DNA from: Gonapodya prolifera JEL478
Lineage: Eukaryota > Monoblepharomycota > Monoblepharidomycetes > Monoblepharidales > Gonapodyaceae
Assembly: GCA_001574975.1 (NCBI GenBank)
Contig: KQ965761.1
Location: 9,785 to 73,784 of the forward strand
DNA: 64,000 nt
Reading direction: 5' to 3'
The notes below the pieces were generated by a model that was not told the origin of the DNA, ran no database searches, and saw only the letters and a list, made by a program, of their open reading frames with translations. The position numbers and the translations under genes were made by a program. Within the stretch, counting starts at the first letter, position 1, and every line of letters starts with the position of its first letter. Positions 1-10,248 of the stretch are shown here, piece after piece.

Positions 1-440
1 ACATGTTGATGATTTTGTTGCAAGTGCTCCAAATGAAGCTATGTTGAAATCTTTTGAAAAGGAGCTTGCCCAACATTTAAATGTTAGATCAGGTGGACTG
101 CACATTCTTGGGTGTGCAAGCAAAGCAGAATTTGAAAACATCTACAATAACTATCCATCATCAGTGGAAAATTGTGGATCTTAAAATAGAATTTTTCTGT
201 AGTGCGGTGCATTTGTATGAGAGGACACCAGCAAAAGGTGTTTGCAAAACCAGGTGGACATGGAATTCATTCAAATGGTATCTCTATATCTTTTCATGTT
301 GGTACGGAGGCAAATAAAAGCTTGAGAACTGTGACTCCAGTTTTGATCTGCAGGATAGCACGCCCAGGCTGCTCACCCCACACAGGCAAGTTTTGGGTAA
401 TCCTCACTAAACAATTTCATTTCAAATTGCTTTGAAATAA
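1..440 (+). mobile_element. Ty1/copia retrotransposon fossil (reverse transcriptase part), cut by window edge
   Basis: The first bases encode the copia-type catalytic signature in the form HVDDF, followed by a short stretch typical of Ty1/copia reverse transcriptase (an LGVQAKQ-like segment). It is a broken remnant and continues to the left of the window. No terminal repeat is visible here. The right limit is approximate, placed where recognisable similarity and a long reading frame fade. Copia family assignment rests on the VDD signature and its surroundings. Confidence 0.7.
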
Positions 441-1038
441 TATCATATAAGCTCAATGCTGGTGCCGTATTGTTCCTGAAGCATCACCCAATCACATACA
501 ATAATCATGATTAACAAGCACAACTGCGGAGAAATTTTGCCACAGGGATGGAAATACAGGAACACATCAGAACCGTAAAGGGGCGTACACATAATTATGC
601 ACATGGCTGATGTGGACGACGAGACCACGATGAGCAGCTCTTGATGTTAGGTTAATGGCTGCTTTGCCCTCCTTGATTGCCTTTGTTTGTTGGTTGGCCG
701 ACGGCGTCATACCGTGCTTCGATCAATGAACTCGAAATGCCTCGAAAACCGCCGTTGCAGAGGAACATCGACAATCGAGGACGACGTTGCAAAAGCGAAT
801 GTTCAAATTTATACAGCGAATGCAGATACACAAAGCTCTGTGTGAAGTAATAATACGCTGGCGAACAAGAACATTCTACGAGCACGTTCCGGACCGACCG
901 GCCCATCCACGTTGCCAAAATCACCAGAATTCCAATACGGTAGATCCTACGCTCGCCCACGACACTGAGGCTGCCTTGCCCGGTTGCAGGGTGGAACTGT
1001 AGACATCCAAGCGCAGTTCTAAAACCCGTTTGCTGCTC
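441..1038. other. Intergenic stretch, nothing recognised
   Basis: Open frames here are short on both strands and show no domain, signal peptide or splice pattern I trust. It probably holds the 3' flank of the minus-strand gene that ends at 1039. Confidence 0.5.
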
Positions 1039-1520
1039 CTATCCTCCAGATGAAAGATGGATTTCTTCGTACGATGGTGGTGGAATGGATGGCAGACTAA
1101 TCGAGAGCACTGGGGCAGAAGGTTCGGGTATATGCTCCTCCGGCCCCGGCCCCGAACGACTCAGAGCGGCATCAGGCGGCGTAGTGAGGCTCGGTGGAGA
1201 TGGAGCTGGAGTCACAGGCCCTGGAGTTCCGCTTTCGTGAGAAATTGGGTCTGGGTGGGCACTGCTGCCTTCAGTATCAGGAGCGCAGGAAACACCGGGC
1301 ACCACAACCTTTGACACTTCCTGCGACGCAAGAGAGGTCCACTGATAAGACAATATAAAGCACGCGTAGACCTGTAAAGTTCTCACTTGGTAGCTGGGTA
1401 GGAACTCCTCGGGCTGCTGTTCTCGCAACTCCGTGCCCTGCGTCAAGGCGCCAACGTTCCAGCCGGGTTCGTAGTCCTCATATCGACGATGGTTCCGTCG
1501 TTCCTGATCACCAGGTATCG
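1039..1520 (-). CDS. C-terminal exons of a probable single-pass membrane protein with proline-rich tail (5' part unresolved)
   Basis: Two minus-strand exons can be joined. One is about 1385-1507, rich in Arg, Glu and Tyr and ending in LPSYQ; the other is 1039-1320, separated by a GTGAGA...CGCAG intron. The last exon encodes a Ser/Pro/Thr-rich tail with a PPPSYEE element, a PPxY-like site that family knowledge links to WW-domain or NEDD4-type ligase binding. Upstream (about 1560-1760) lies a leucine/valine-rich frame that could be a membrane segment, but I cannot connect it confidently. The pattern resembles fungal surface proteins with a basic juxtamembrane stretch and proline-rich cytosolic tail. 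Function is unknown. The start is not assigned, so this is a partial gene model. Confidence 0.35.
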
Positions 1521-1982
1521 ATCGTTCGCCCCGGTTGTGATGTTAGCAGGAAGACGTTCCACTCGATGCAGCTGACTCTAGGAGACTGCTGCTGCAAGAA
1601 TGACTCCATATGCCTTCGGCGTCGGTACAGAAGATGAGCTCTGCAGCATGAGAATACGAGCAGGACCAAGAGTAACACCAGCTGAGTTTTCAAGGTGGAA
1701 ACATTCACGAAAGTATCAGCGATACGGCACATCGAAAAAAACAGGAGAGAGTGATGGCCGAAACAACGCTCACGAAATAGATTGTGTAGCTCCCTTCCGC
1801 CATCGTGCAATTTGAGGCGAGGCATTGGAAGGCAGTGCCACAAACCCTTTTTGTGAAGCCAATCACGAATGACGCGCCAAGTCTTGTCCGTCGCCAACAA
1901 AACGGGGCTTTGAATGGATTTACCGTGGACTAAAATACAAAACATTGAAGATCAACTGTTCGTGAGCCTATGTTTGCCACCT

Positions 1983-4900
1983 TCACGCAGTGCCGTTCTC
2001 TGCCGATGGTTCGTCCGAATGGTACGCTTTGCGCCGCATCTCCGCAAGCTTCTGTCGTGCCGTAGTCAAGTCCCTCTCCAGCTCCAATATCTTGACCTGC
2101 TGCTCCATGTCCGCGATCCGAATCTGATTCGCAGTCATGTTCGATACCTCCGCAACTGCACGCTCCTCAGCCGACCGCTTCGCCGCGTCCCGGGCCGCCT
2201 TGACGAGCAGCTTTGTCGCCTCGCGGACAGCCACGGCTGCCGCCTCCAGCTTGTCCTGCGACTTGGAGTTGGCAACACCCTTGACTCGGGAGGCGGCCAC
2301 AAGCTGCGTTGTCGCCGCTGACACCTCTGTGGCAGCAACCACCAGCTCCTCCATCTTGCGCGTCCCTTTTACGACACCGTCAGCCGCATCCACGAGTAAG
2401 TTCGTCGCAAATGCCACGGCCTTGGCGGCCGACACCAGTCCCTCGGTCCACCTGTTGTTCTTCTTGTAGAACGCCGTCTTGGTTGATACACCCCTACCGT
2501 GCGCCACAATCTCCGCCTGACTCGCTGTCGCTGCGCGAATAAGGTTCGCAATCGCGCCCGTGATGGCCATTGTGGCTTCTAGAATCGATGCGTTGACCTG
2601 TTTGTCTGTAGCCGTGGCGCCGTCGATGGGTTCACCCATAAGACGCGAGATACGCGCCGCAGCTTCTTCGATGGCCTTTGCGGCGTTGAGCAGCTCGCTT
2701 TCGACCGTGTCCGCGATGTCACCATCTCCCTCGGTCACCTTGGATACCTCTTTGGGTACGAGGGCCTCAACCGCGTAGGTGAAGGCTGGTATTGTGTTGG
2801 AAAACCGTGTTTGAGCTGAAGTGACAGCGTTCGGACGGTCCCCTGCCGAGATGGTGTCCAGAATACGGGATTTGACGCCCTCGAAGAAAGACTTTGCTGA
2901 TCCAGCTACGCCGCGAGACGTCGAGAGAATCGACTCAAGAGCACTGTCTTCTGCAAGTCGGGTGATCCCCTTGGCGTTGTGCAGCAACTGAGCGAGCTCA
3001 TGTGCGAAATCGTCTGCGTTGGCGATAACATCTGTTTGTTCTCCCACACCCTATAATGCACCCGAAACCAACTCAATCTATAACAGTCGCAATTGTTCTC
3101 CCGCACCATCAGCCCACTCACCTGAAGAAGCTTTACATAGCTTTCCCCAAAGTCCGCCGACGCCTGGGTCACTTTGTCCAGGACCGTCAACGTATACTCG
3201 GCGGTTGCTGTGGTGTTACCCGACGTCGCTTGGCTCTCAAGCTCCTCCACGGCTTCGTCCACCTTGCGGCAACATGAGTCAAGAATAGAATCTGATCGTA
3301 GTCACCGATGGACAGCACAGTTAACTCTTCAAATGACAAAACCAAACACCACCCTCCATTACTCACCCAAAATCCTGTTCATTCTGTCCGCATGCTCTAC
3401 TTGCAGCTTATCAAGCTGCCCCACTAGGCTTTGCTCGTTCTCCTTACTCGCCTTCTGCAACTCCACCAGCGCATTCATCGTCTGGTCCATACCCATCGTG
3501 AGAGCCGCTCCTTCTTCTTCCCTCTGCCTCTTCAGCGCAGCAGCCTCACCCTCGGCCACTTCGACTCTTCGCCGCCAAGCATCCAAATCCCGTGCACGTT
3601 CGACAAGTGCACGCTCAAGCTCGGATTTCTCGCGCTCGTAACGCTCCACGACGCCGGCGACTTCGGCTCCCTTGGATGCCGCAACGTCGCCGAGTTGGCG
3701 TTGCGTCTGTTCAAGTTGGTTTCTGAGAATTGCCACTTCCGAGTCGTGGGTTTGCTGTAGGCGATTAAGGTCTGATTGGGCCAGGTACTTGGCACGGTTT
3801 GCCTCTTCAACGATGGTCGAAGCAGCCTGGGAGAGAGCCGAGATTCAGTGCATAACATGGGACAACGAGAATATGCAAACAGCCGACCTACCCTCGCCTC
3901 CGCCTTCGCCTTCTCCGCATCTCTCTTGGCCTCCTCAACGGCTTTCTTCTCTGTCTCACGCATCTCCTTCACGACCTGGAGCAAATTCAAATGTTCCTTT
4001 CGCAATGATGCGTACAACTTGGCCAACGCTTCGTATTTTTGCCGCATCTGGGCCAACTGCTCCTCCAGTGACCGGGCGTAACTCTCCCGAGATTCTGTTT
4101 CCTGCCGAGCCAAAGAGAGTTGAGCGACTTGGGATTCCAGTTGCGACGCTCTGGAAGTCAGGTGGTTGATGGTCATGGCGTCCCGCGATGTCTGGTCACG
4201 TAGAAGAGCGAGCTCCTGGTCCAGCTGAAACGCGCGGGAAGCAGCCTGGTGGGCGGCTTGCTGGTTCTGCGCTTCCCTATATTTTAACGAAAAGACGAAT
4301 GGCACGGCGATCATTTCCCGACCTATACCCAAGCTCAACCCGCCCGAGCACACAAACCTCCACTGTCGTTCCTGCTCAGCCGCCATCATCTGCATTCTCT
4401 GCTGCTCCTGTGCAAGACGCGCTTGCTCCTGCTCCCAGGCCAACTGTTGTTGGCGTTGTTGCTCCTGGAGAGCTGCCGTCTGTGCAATCCAGGGGTCCTA
4501 GTTTGACACGAGGAGCTTCATGTGGTCCTTTGGGGTGAAAAACGCACGTTTATTGCAGCCCACCTGGATGTTGTTGCTCGTCTCCTCGAACAAGTCCACC
4601 AACCGCTCGTCCCTAGGTTTGGGCGGCTCCGGTTCCGGTTCGGGCTCCTTCCTCCTTCTCTGCGGGAGATCCGCAGCGTCGATCTCGTAAAATTGGGGCG
4701 GGTCGAAGGGAAGCTTGGGTACGGAGATAATGGACGTGATGTACTTGAGGTTGGAGGCCTCGAAGTAGTAGTTGTAAAGGTGGCCATGAGCGGCATTGAA
4801 CTTTTCACGGAGAGGAGCAAGGACTTCCACCGCACCAACACCTAGATACACGCACGGCGTCCGAAAGGATAGAGGGCGAGGAAAAGGGAAGGTGTCGTTT

Positions 4901-6051
4901 GCGATGGTTGCGACGATCGGGAAGGTTTCCGTACGGTGAGTGTTTCGTTGAACCAAAACATGAAGTCTCCCAACAACTCACGTTGATGCATCGCCGTCAG
5001 CATACTCTTCGCAAAAGTGTACACCGAGTAAGACTCCTCCACCAACGGTATGAGCGCAGCGATGCGGCACTCGTTGTTGGAACCTGGACGGAAGGCGGCG
5101 AAAATTTGACGCTGGAGGTCGTCGACACGTTCCAGAAGTTTCAGCATGTCGTCAATGGTTTCGTAGCTGGTAATTTGTGGAGAGGAGCGGTGTGGGTGCG
5201 TGGAGGAGAGTAAGAAAACTCATCCTTCCTCCTCGGCAATTTTACCCACCCCTCATTCGGATCATCAATCCTCCTTAAACTGATGTACTCCTTGTAGTCA
5301 AACGTCGCGTTAAAGTCTGGATGCAACCGATGGTAGTCCAGCTTCGCCAGCAGGAAAGATACGTAAGCCCGAATCAGAGTACCGTAGCCGTACCCTCGCG
5401 CGCCTGTTCGGGAGAGAGCTTCGATGAAGGACATTTGCTGGATGGCTTCTTTGAGGACCTGCAGATGCGTTGGAGGTTGATGTCGTGAAGGGGGGAGTAC
5501 CCGGGAGGGAGGAAACGAGCGAAACGTACGTTTGGGTGGCCTCCGCGGATGACCTTGTGGATGGTAACGACTGCCTTCCACGTGACAATGTCGTCAATAC
5601 CGAGATTCGGCAGGCCTTTCAGACCGAGCCAGAACGAGGCGCCCGTTTTGAAGTCCCACGTATCTATGCAAACAGGGTTAGGAGCAAGCTCAGCATGGGG
5701 GGAATTCGCAAACGGGTAGGGGAGGAAGGAAAATCCAACGTACAGATAATACATGCTCGAACGTGTTTTTGTTTCGGGGCAGATTCGTCGGCGGACATCG
5801 CCTTGCGGATGCTGTGGAGTGCATATCATCCCGCGGTGGTGCGGATGGGGAGCGGGACATGGCAGGAGAGCGCGACAGGTGCGATCGGTGAGTGAGAGAG
5901 TCCGGGACGGGTCGAACGAAAGAAACGAAGCGCATGACGATGCCGAACGCAAACTCGTTAATTGCCACAGGGAACAACACCTCTCGATGTATCCCCAACG
6001 GACCCACTTCTGACTCAGCGCATTGTCGGCTTCGCGACTTCCGTACGACAT
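1983..6051 (-). CDS. SLA2: Sla2/End4 (HIP1R-like) endocytic actin adaptor
   Basis: Sla2 links clathrin-coated pits to cortical actin during endocytosis. Eleven exons (5' to 3', minus strand): 6008-6051, 5744-5811, 5530-5663, 5250-5458, 4982-5166, 4564-4841, 4358-4497, 3892-4276, 3367-3826, 3122-3291, 1983-3050. Joined they give 1046 aa, near the usual fungal size. Residues about 1-270 are an ANTH domain: SADESAPKQKH, YTWDFKTGASFW, LKGLPNL, NNECRIAALIPLVEESY. A Gln/Glu-rich coiled coil follows (about 330-650), then a C-terminal I/LWEQ (talin-HIP) actin-binding domain encoded mostly by the last exon. The start at 6051 is chosen because it opens the conserved N-terminus after a 44-nt first exon. 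It is divergent from the thiolase gene, with about 960 bp between them. Confidence 0.95.
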
Positions 6052-7013
6052 GGCCGGGCAAAGGGGAGCGGGGGACGCGGGTTCGGTGGTGGGGGATTGG
6101 AGGTGTGGTGTCGGGGGTGGACAAGAAATGTGGCACGTGCGGTGGTGCGATTCAGCCGAAAGATTGGAGACTTATTCAAGCCACTTTTCACGAAGAACAT
6201 CTTCACGGAAGACATAGCCCCGGAGCGGACTTTCACCTCCAGTCTCGGCGCGTCCTGTCTCTTGGCCGGGGTGTCCTCGGCCATGGCCACCCGCCTTTTC
6301 ATCAAGTCAGAGCCACCTTCCTACCAAAATAATCACTGCCGATCCTCTCTCAAGCCTTGACTTCGGTGGTTCGAGCACAGCGGAGACGTTGGCGGACGCC
6401 CTCGACCTTGTCGCCGGTCGCTATGCTGAAATTTAAGCACACTCGCACAGTTTGCCCGAATCTTACCGATTGAAGCAGCTGGAGGAGGGCCTCTGCAACA
6501 GCTCGGCTGCGACGATCAGGAAAGTATCCTATGCGGACAGAACATCCGACAATCTTGTGAACCAGGCGTCAAGAATTTACGGAGGACCGTGGAGATCGAA
6601 GATTTTGGGAACGACAAGGAGACGAGTAATAGAACGTACGTACCGAGGTGGGGTTGCCCGCTCAAAATTTGGACTTGGGCGGGGAGGTGAACCCAAGTGT
6701 TTTGGTTGTTCGGAGAGGCGAGTCAATCGACCGAGGCTGGGACTCGATGAAACAAGATTGACGAGTTGATGAAGGCTGCGGGCCGGAAATGGCAGACTAT
6801 AAGTATATTCGCTAAGGATCGGGGGTTGAGCGCCACTGGGCATAACTTTGAATAATGAATTTAAAAAGTAGTAACAACGGTTATCAGCAATCGGGTGAAT
6901 TTCTAGTTTTTCATCCGCCGAATCATTCAAGCGGCTTTCCCCACATAAAAAGCGGCACGAAACCAACACATTCCTCGGAACGTCACTTTCGCTCTCTCAC
7001 ATTCCATTTCATA
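6052..7013. promoter_or_regulatory. Divergent intergenic region between SLA2 and the thiolase gene
   Basis: This 0.96-kb gap separates two divergent start codons, so it should hold both promoters. Short open frames on both strands look random. I see no clear TATA box or binding-site array. Confidence 0.4.
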
Positions 7014-9248
7014 ATGTACGTTCACTCCCTCATTCCGCCCCATCGCTCGCCTCTCTCTTTGCTCTCCGAAAGCGCTCACCGTCTCGCGGTCTCCGCAGGT
7101 CCGGAAAGGGTCGCAAGGTTTTTATCGTCGGCGTGGGCATGACCCACTTCGACAAGCCCGGAAGACGGAAGGAGTGCGTGTGCTGCGGGGTCCGGCGTGT
7201 CGTGTCGGAACCCAAATCTTATTCCGCGCCGAATCCGACAGTGTTGACTACCCAGACTACGGTATCGAGGCCGGCACCAAAGCCCTCCTTGACGCCAACA
7301 TCTCCTACGACGATGTTGAGGTGCGTTAATCCATTTCTTCCTGTTTGCGTCGGAGCATCCATCCGATCCGATCGCGGAAACGTGACGCGTTATCTAACCT
7401 CCGCCTTCCGCACAGTTCGCCGCCGTCGGATACTGCTACGGTGACTCCACATGCGGTCAGCGTGTTCTCTACGGCCTGGGAATGAATCAAGTGCGTGAAC
7501 CTTGGATTTCCACGTTGTGAAACCTATCTGACATGCCCCCATCTCAAATTTATTTCCAGATTCCCATTATCAACGTGAACAACAACTGCTCCACGGGTTC
7601 CACCGCCATCTACGTCTGCCGACAGGCCATCGAGGGTGGTCTCTACGACTGCGCCCTCGCTCTCGGTTTCGAGAAGATGTCCCCCGGTTCCCTCCAGAAC
7701 TACTTCAAGGACCGTGAGGCTCCCACTCTCTGGTCGGGAAAGATCATGGCCGAGACCAGGGGTATTGACCCCAAAGCCCCTGGCGCTGCTCAGACCTTGT
7801 GAGTTGAAAGCTGGCATTGAGTCGCGTAGGTCCTCAAAGCCAAAGTGTGCACGTTCATACGGTGCATAATGCGCGATGGAGATAACTGAAGGCGAATTTG
7901 ACAGCAATCTGGATTATTTCGTGGTTCATTTGTTGATATTTCTGTGATCTGAGCATACCCTCCTCTCCCCGAACAGCGGAAACGCCGGTATTGAGTACAT
8001 GGAGAAGTACGGCGCCAAGCCCATCCACATGGCCATGATCGGCGAGAAGAACCACCGCCACAGGTATATCATTCTCTTAAGTTTCCGGTTCCCTCGCGAA
8101 TCGCCAATGCGTCCTCTGCGTCCTCCCACACAGCACCCTGAACCCCTACTCCCAATTCATGGACCAGTACACACTCGACCAGGTCGTGAACTCCCGCAAG
8201 ATCTTTGGCCCACTCACCATGCTCCAGTGCTGCCCGACCTCGGACGGATCCGGCGCCGTCATTCTCTGCTCGGAGGAGTTCGTCAAGAAGCACCACCTCG
8301 AGCCCCAGGCCATCGAGATCGTCGCCCAGACCATGGCCACCGAGTGAGTCCTTGTCCCAACGTGTGCAAGTCCTTCCGGATAATCTGACGCGGTTTTGCG
8401 TCCACCCTCGTCTAGCTCGTTCAAGCCCGTTGCGACCAAGTCCTCGATGGAGAACGCCGGTTTCGACATGACCAAGCGCGCCGCCCTGGACGCCTACAAG
8501 ATCGCCGGTATCACCCGCGATGACGTCGGTGTCGTTGAGTTGCATGACTGCTTCTCTGCCAACGAGGTTAGTTGCAATCCCTCATTCGCTCGTTGATTTC
8601 ACATGCACTCACACTCACATCCACAATTCTTTCCCCCTCACAGCTCATCACCTACGACGCTCTCGGTCTCTCCGACCCCGGCAAGGCCCACATCCTGGTC
8701 GAGTCCGGCAACGCCACCCACGGCGGAAAGTTCGTCATCAACCCCTCCGGAGGACTAATCTCCAAGGGTCACCCGCTCGGCGCCACTGGTCTGGCCCAGG
8801 CTACCGAGTTGACCTGGCAGCTCAGGGGCTGGTGTGAGTACTTTCAGGTCTTTTGCAGCTAAGGAGCATGATACACTGACGAAATGCAACCGAAACGTCA
8901 ACAGGCGGTAAGCGCCAAGTCCCCAACCTCAAGTACGCCCTGCAGCACAACGTCGGTCTCGGAGGAGCCGTCGTCATCGGCATCTACAAGAAGGCCACCT
9001 TCGCCAACGGCGCCGAGAAGAACCTCAAGGGCTGGCAGGACCCTCGCGAGCGCTTCGGCTACAACCCCGCCGTCGAGTGCCGGGGAATCAAGAAGGAGGA
9101 TCTCCAGAAGGTCATGGCCAAGGGTGGAAGCTTGGCGGGTAAGCCCGACGCGCTTGCGGTGAGTACTATCCCGGAGGGGATAGAACGGGGTGTGGATCTC
9201 TTTACTTATGTTTGCTGTTTTCGCCCACAGTACCAACCCAAGCTGTAA
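7014..9248 (+). CDS. SCP2-type peroxisomal thiolase (sterol carrier protein x-like)
   Basis: It thiolytically cleaves 3-oxoacyl-CoA in peroxisomal beta-oxidation. Eleven exons: 7014-7015, 7099-7173, 7242-7320, 7416-7490, 7560-7798, 7977-8063, 8134-8343, 8416-8566, 8644-8833, 8905-9158, 9231-9248, giving 459 aa. The start codon is split: AT in exon 1 and G opening exon 2 after a GTACGT...CGCAG intron. Family motifs are clear: [28 protein letters not shown] with the catalytic Cys, LHDCFSANE, and [18 protein letters not shown] with the active-site His. The C-terminus is PKL, a plausible PTS1-type peroxisome signal. There is no C-terminal SCP2 sterol-binding domain, so this is the thiolase half only. 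Codon use is strongly C-ending, suggesting high expression. Confidence 0.95.
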
Positions 9249-9402
9249 TCGCCCCACCTGCGGACTTGTAATATGAATTTTTGTAGTGCGGAGTGATTGC
9301 CGTTTCATATATAAATTTCCCGGTTCAATCGAAAGCTCTGTTGCGTGATGCTGAGGTCGTCGGTAGCGCACCCTTGCCTGGAATCCATCGCTTTCTCCAA
9401 TA

Positions 9403-9865
9403 ATGGCCAGGCCTAGTCGCACCTCCTTCCTCCTCGCTGTTCTTGCCGCGTTGTGTCTCTTTGCGTTCGCGTCGGGGTCGTCGGAGGGACTCGAAGAACG
9501 AAGCCGTGAGTTGATCACGGAACATCGAGGCTCTTGTGACCACCCGACGATCGACTACCGTACTCTCATCACCCATCGGTCGCTCAGAACCCACCGGGTC
9601 TCAACGCTACATCGTCGTCTTCGACGCCTCGCACCGCGTATCCTCATCCGAGCTCGCCGCGCTCTCCGACCTGACCTCCCTGGGCGTTCGCGTAGTCCAC
9701 AAGCTCCCCCTTCTTAACGCTCTCGTCGTGTCGGTCCCGCAAGAGGCGGTTCAAGACATGGAGGAGAAGGGCAAAGGGAAAGGAAAGAAGGGTGTGATGG
9801 CGGTGTTGGAAGAGTTGGAAGGTGTGGATTATGTGGAGGAGGATAAGGAGATGCACATCGTTTAG
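9403..9865 (+). CDS. Secreted peptidase inhibitor I9-like protein (subtilisin propeptide fold)
   Basis: Two exons (9403-9505, 9588-9865) encode 126 aa. The first exon supplies an N-terminal signal peptide with a hydrophobic core (FLLAVLAALCLFAFA). The second carries an inhibitor I9 domain: RYIVVFD, a helix, LPLLNALVVSVPQEAV, then VDYVEEDKEMHIV at the end. In fungi such free-standing propeptide-like proteins inhibit subtilisin-family proteases, as yeast Pbi2 inhibits proteinase B. Unlike Pbi2, this one has a signal peptide, so it should enter the secretory pathway and could act on vacuolar or secreted subtilases. A Lys/Gly-rich insertion (KGKGKGKKG) sits in the last third. There is no protease domain after it, so it is not a subtilase precursor. 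Confidence 0.85.
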
Positions 9866-10248
9866 AGGGGTACTACGGAGATCGGTGGTGCAATGTGTTG
9901 GGCTGGATTTGGTGTGTTGAGACTGTCTGAAGTTGGCTGAAAAACTCTCTAGCTTTTCCTTGTGTTGTAAATGTGTTGGTTACATTGAGAGTCTCATGTT
10001 TTCCCTTTTAAGATGCATTGTTTCGCATGATACCGAGGGTGGCGGACAGTTTCGCTGGTTTCAACGGTGATTGAACGTTTCAACGTTGAAGCGGAGTAAC
10101 ACAATTCTCACACGACCGAATAAAGAATAAGGATAACCATCTTAGATTGTATTCTGAGATAAACAATTTTGCGGAGCCTTCACTCTGTCCTGGTTCACCT
10201 TCATCCTCGGCCCGTTCTGCCGATCGGAACCATTTCCTAGGAGCCACA
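9866..10248. other. Intergenic stretch between inhibitor and monooxygenase genes
   Basis: AT-richer flank with no credible coding frame. It should contain the inhibitor 3' end and the monooxygenase promoter. A CTAG acceptor-like site just before 10249 is probably coincidental. Confidence 0.4.

Noticed and set aside
6015-6305. Minus-strand frame upstream of SLA2 that could extend its N-terminus
   Set aside because: Different frame from the ANTH start; the 44-nt exon beginning at 6051 fits the family N-terminus exactly.
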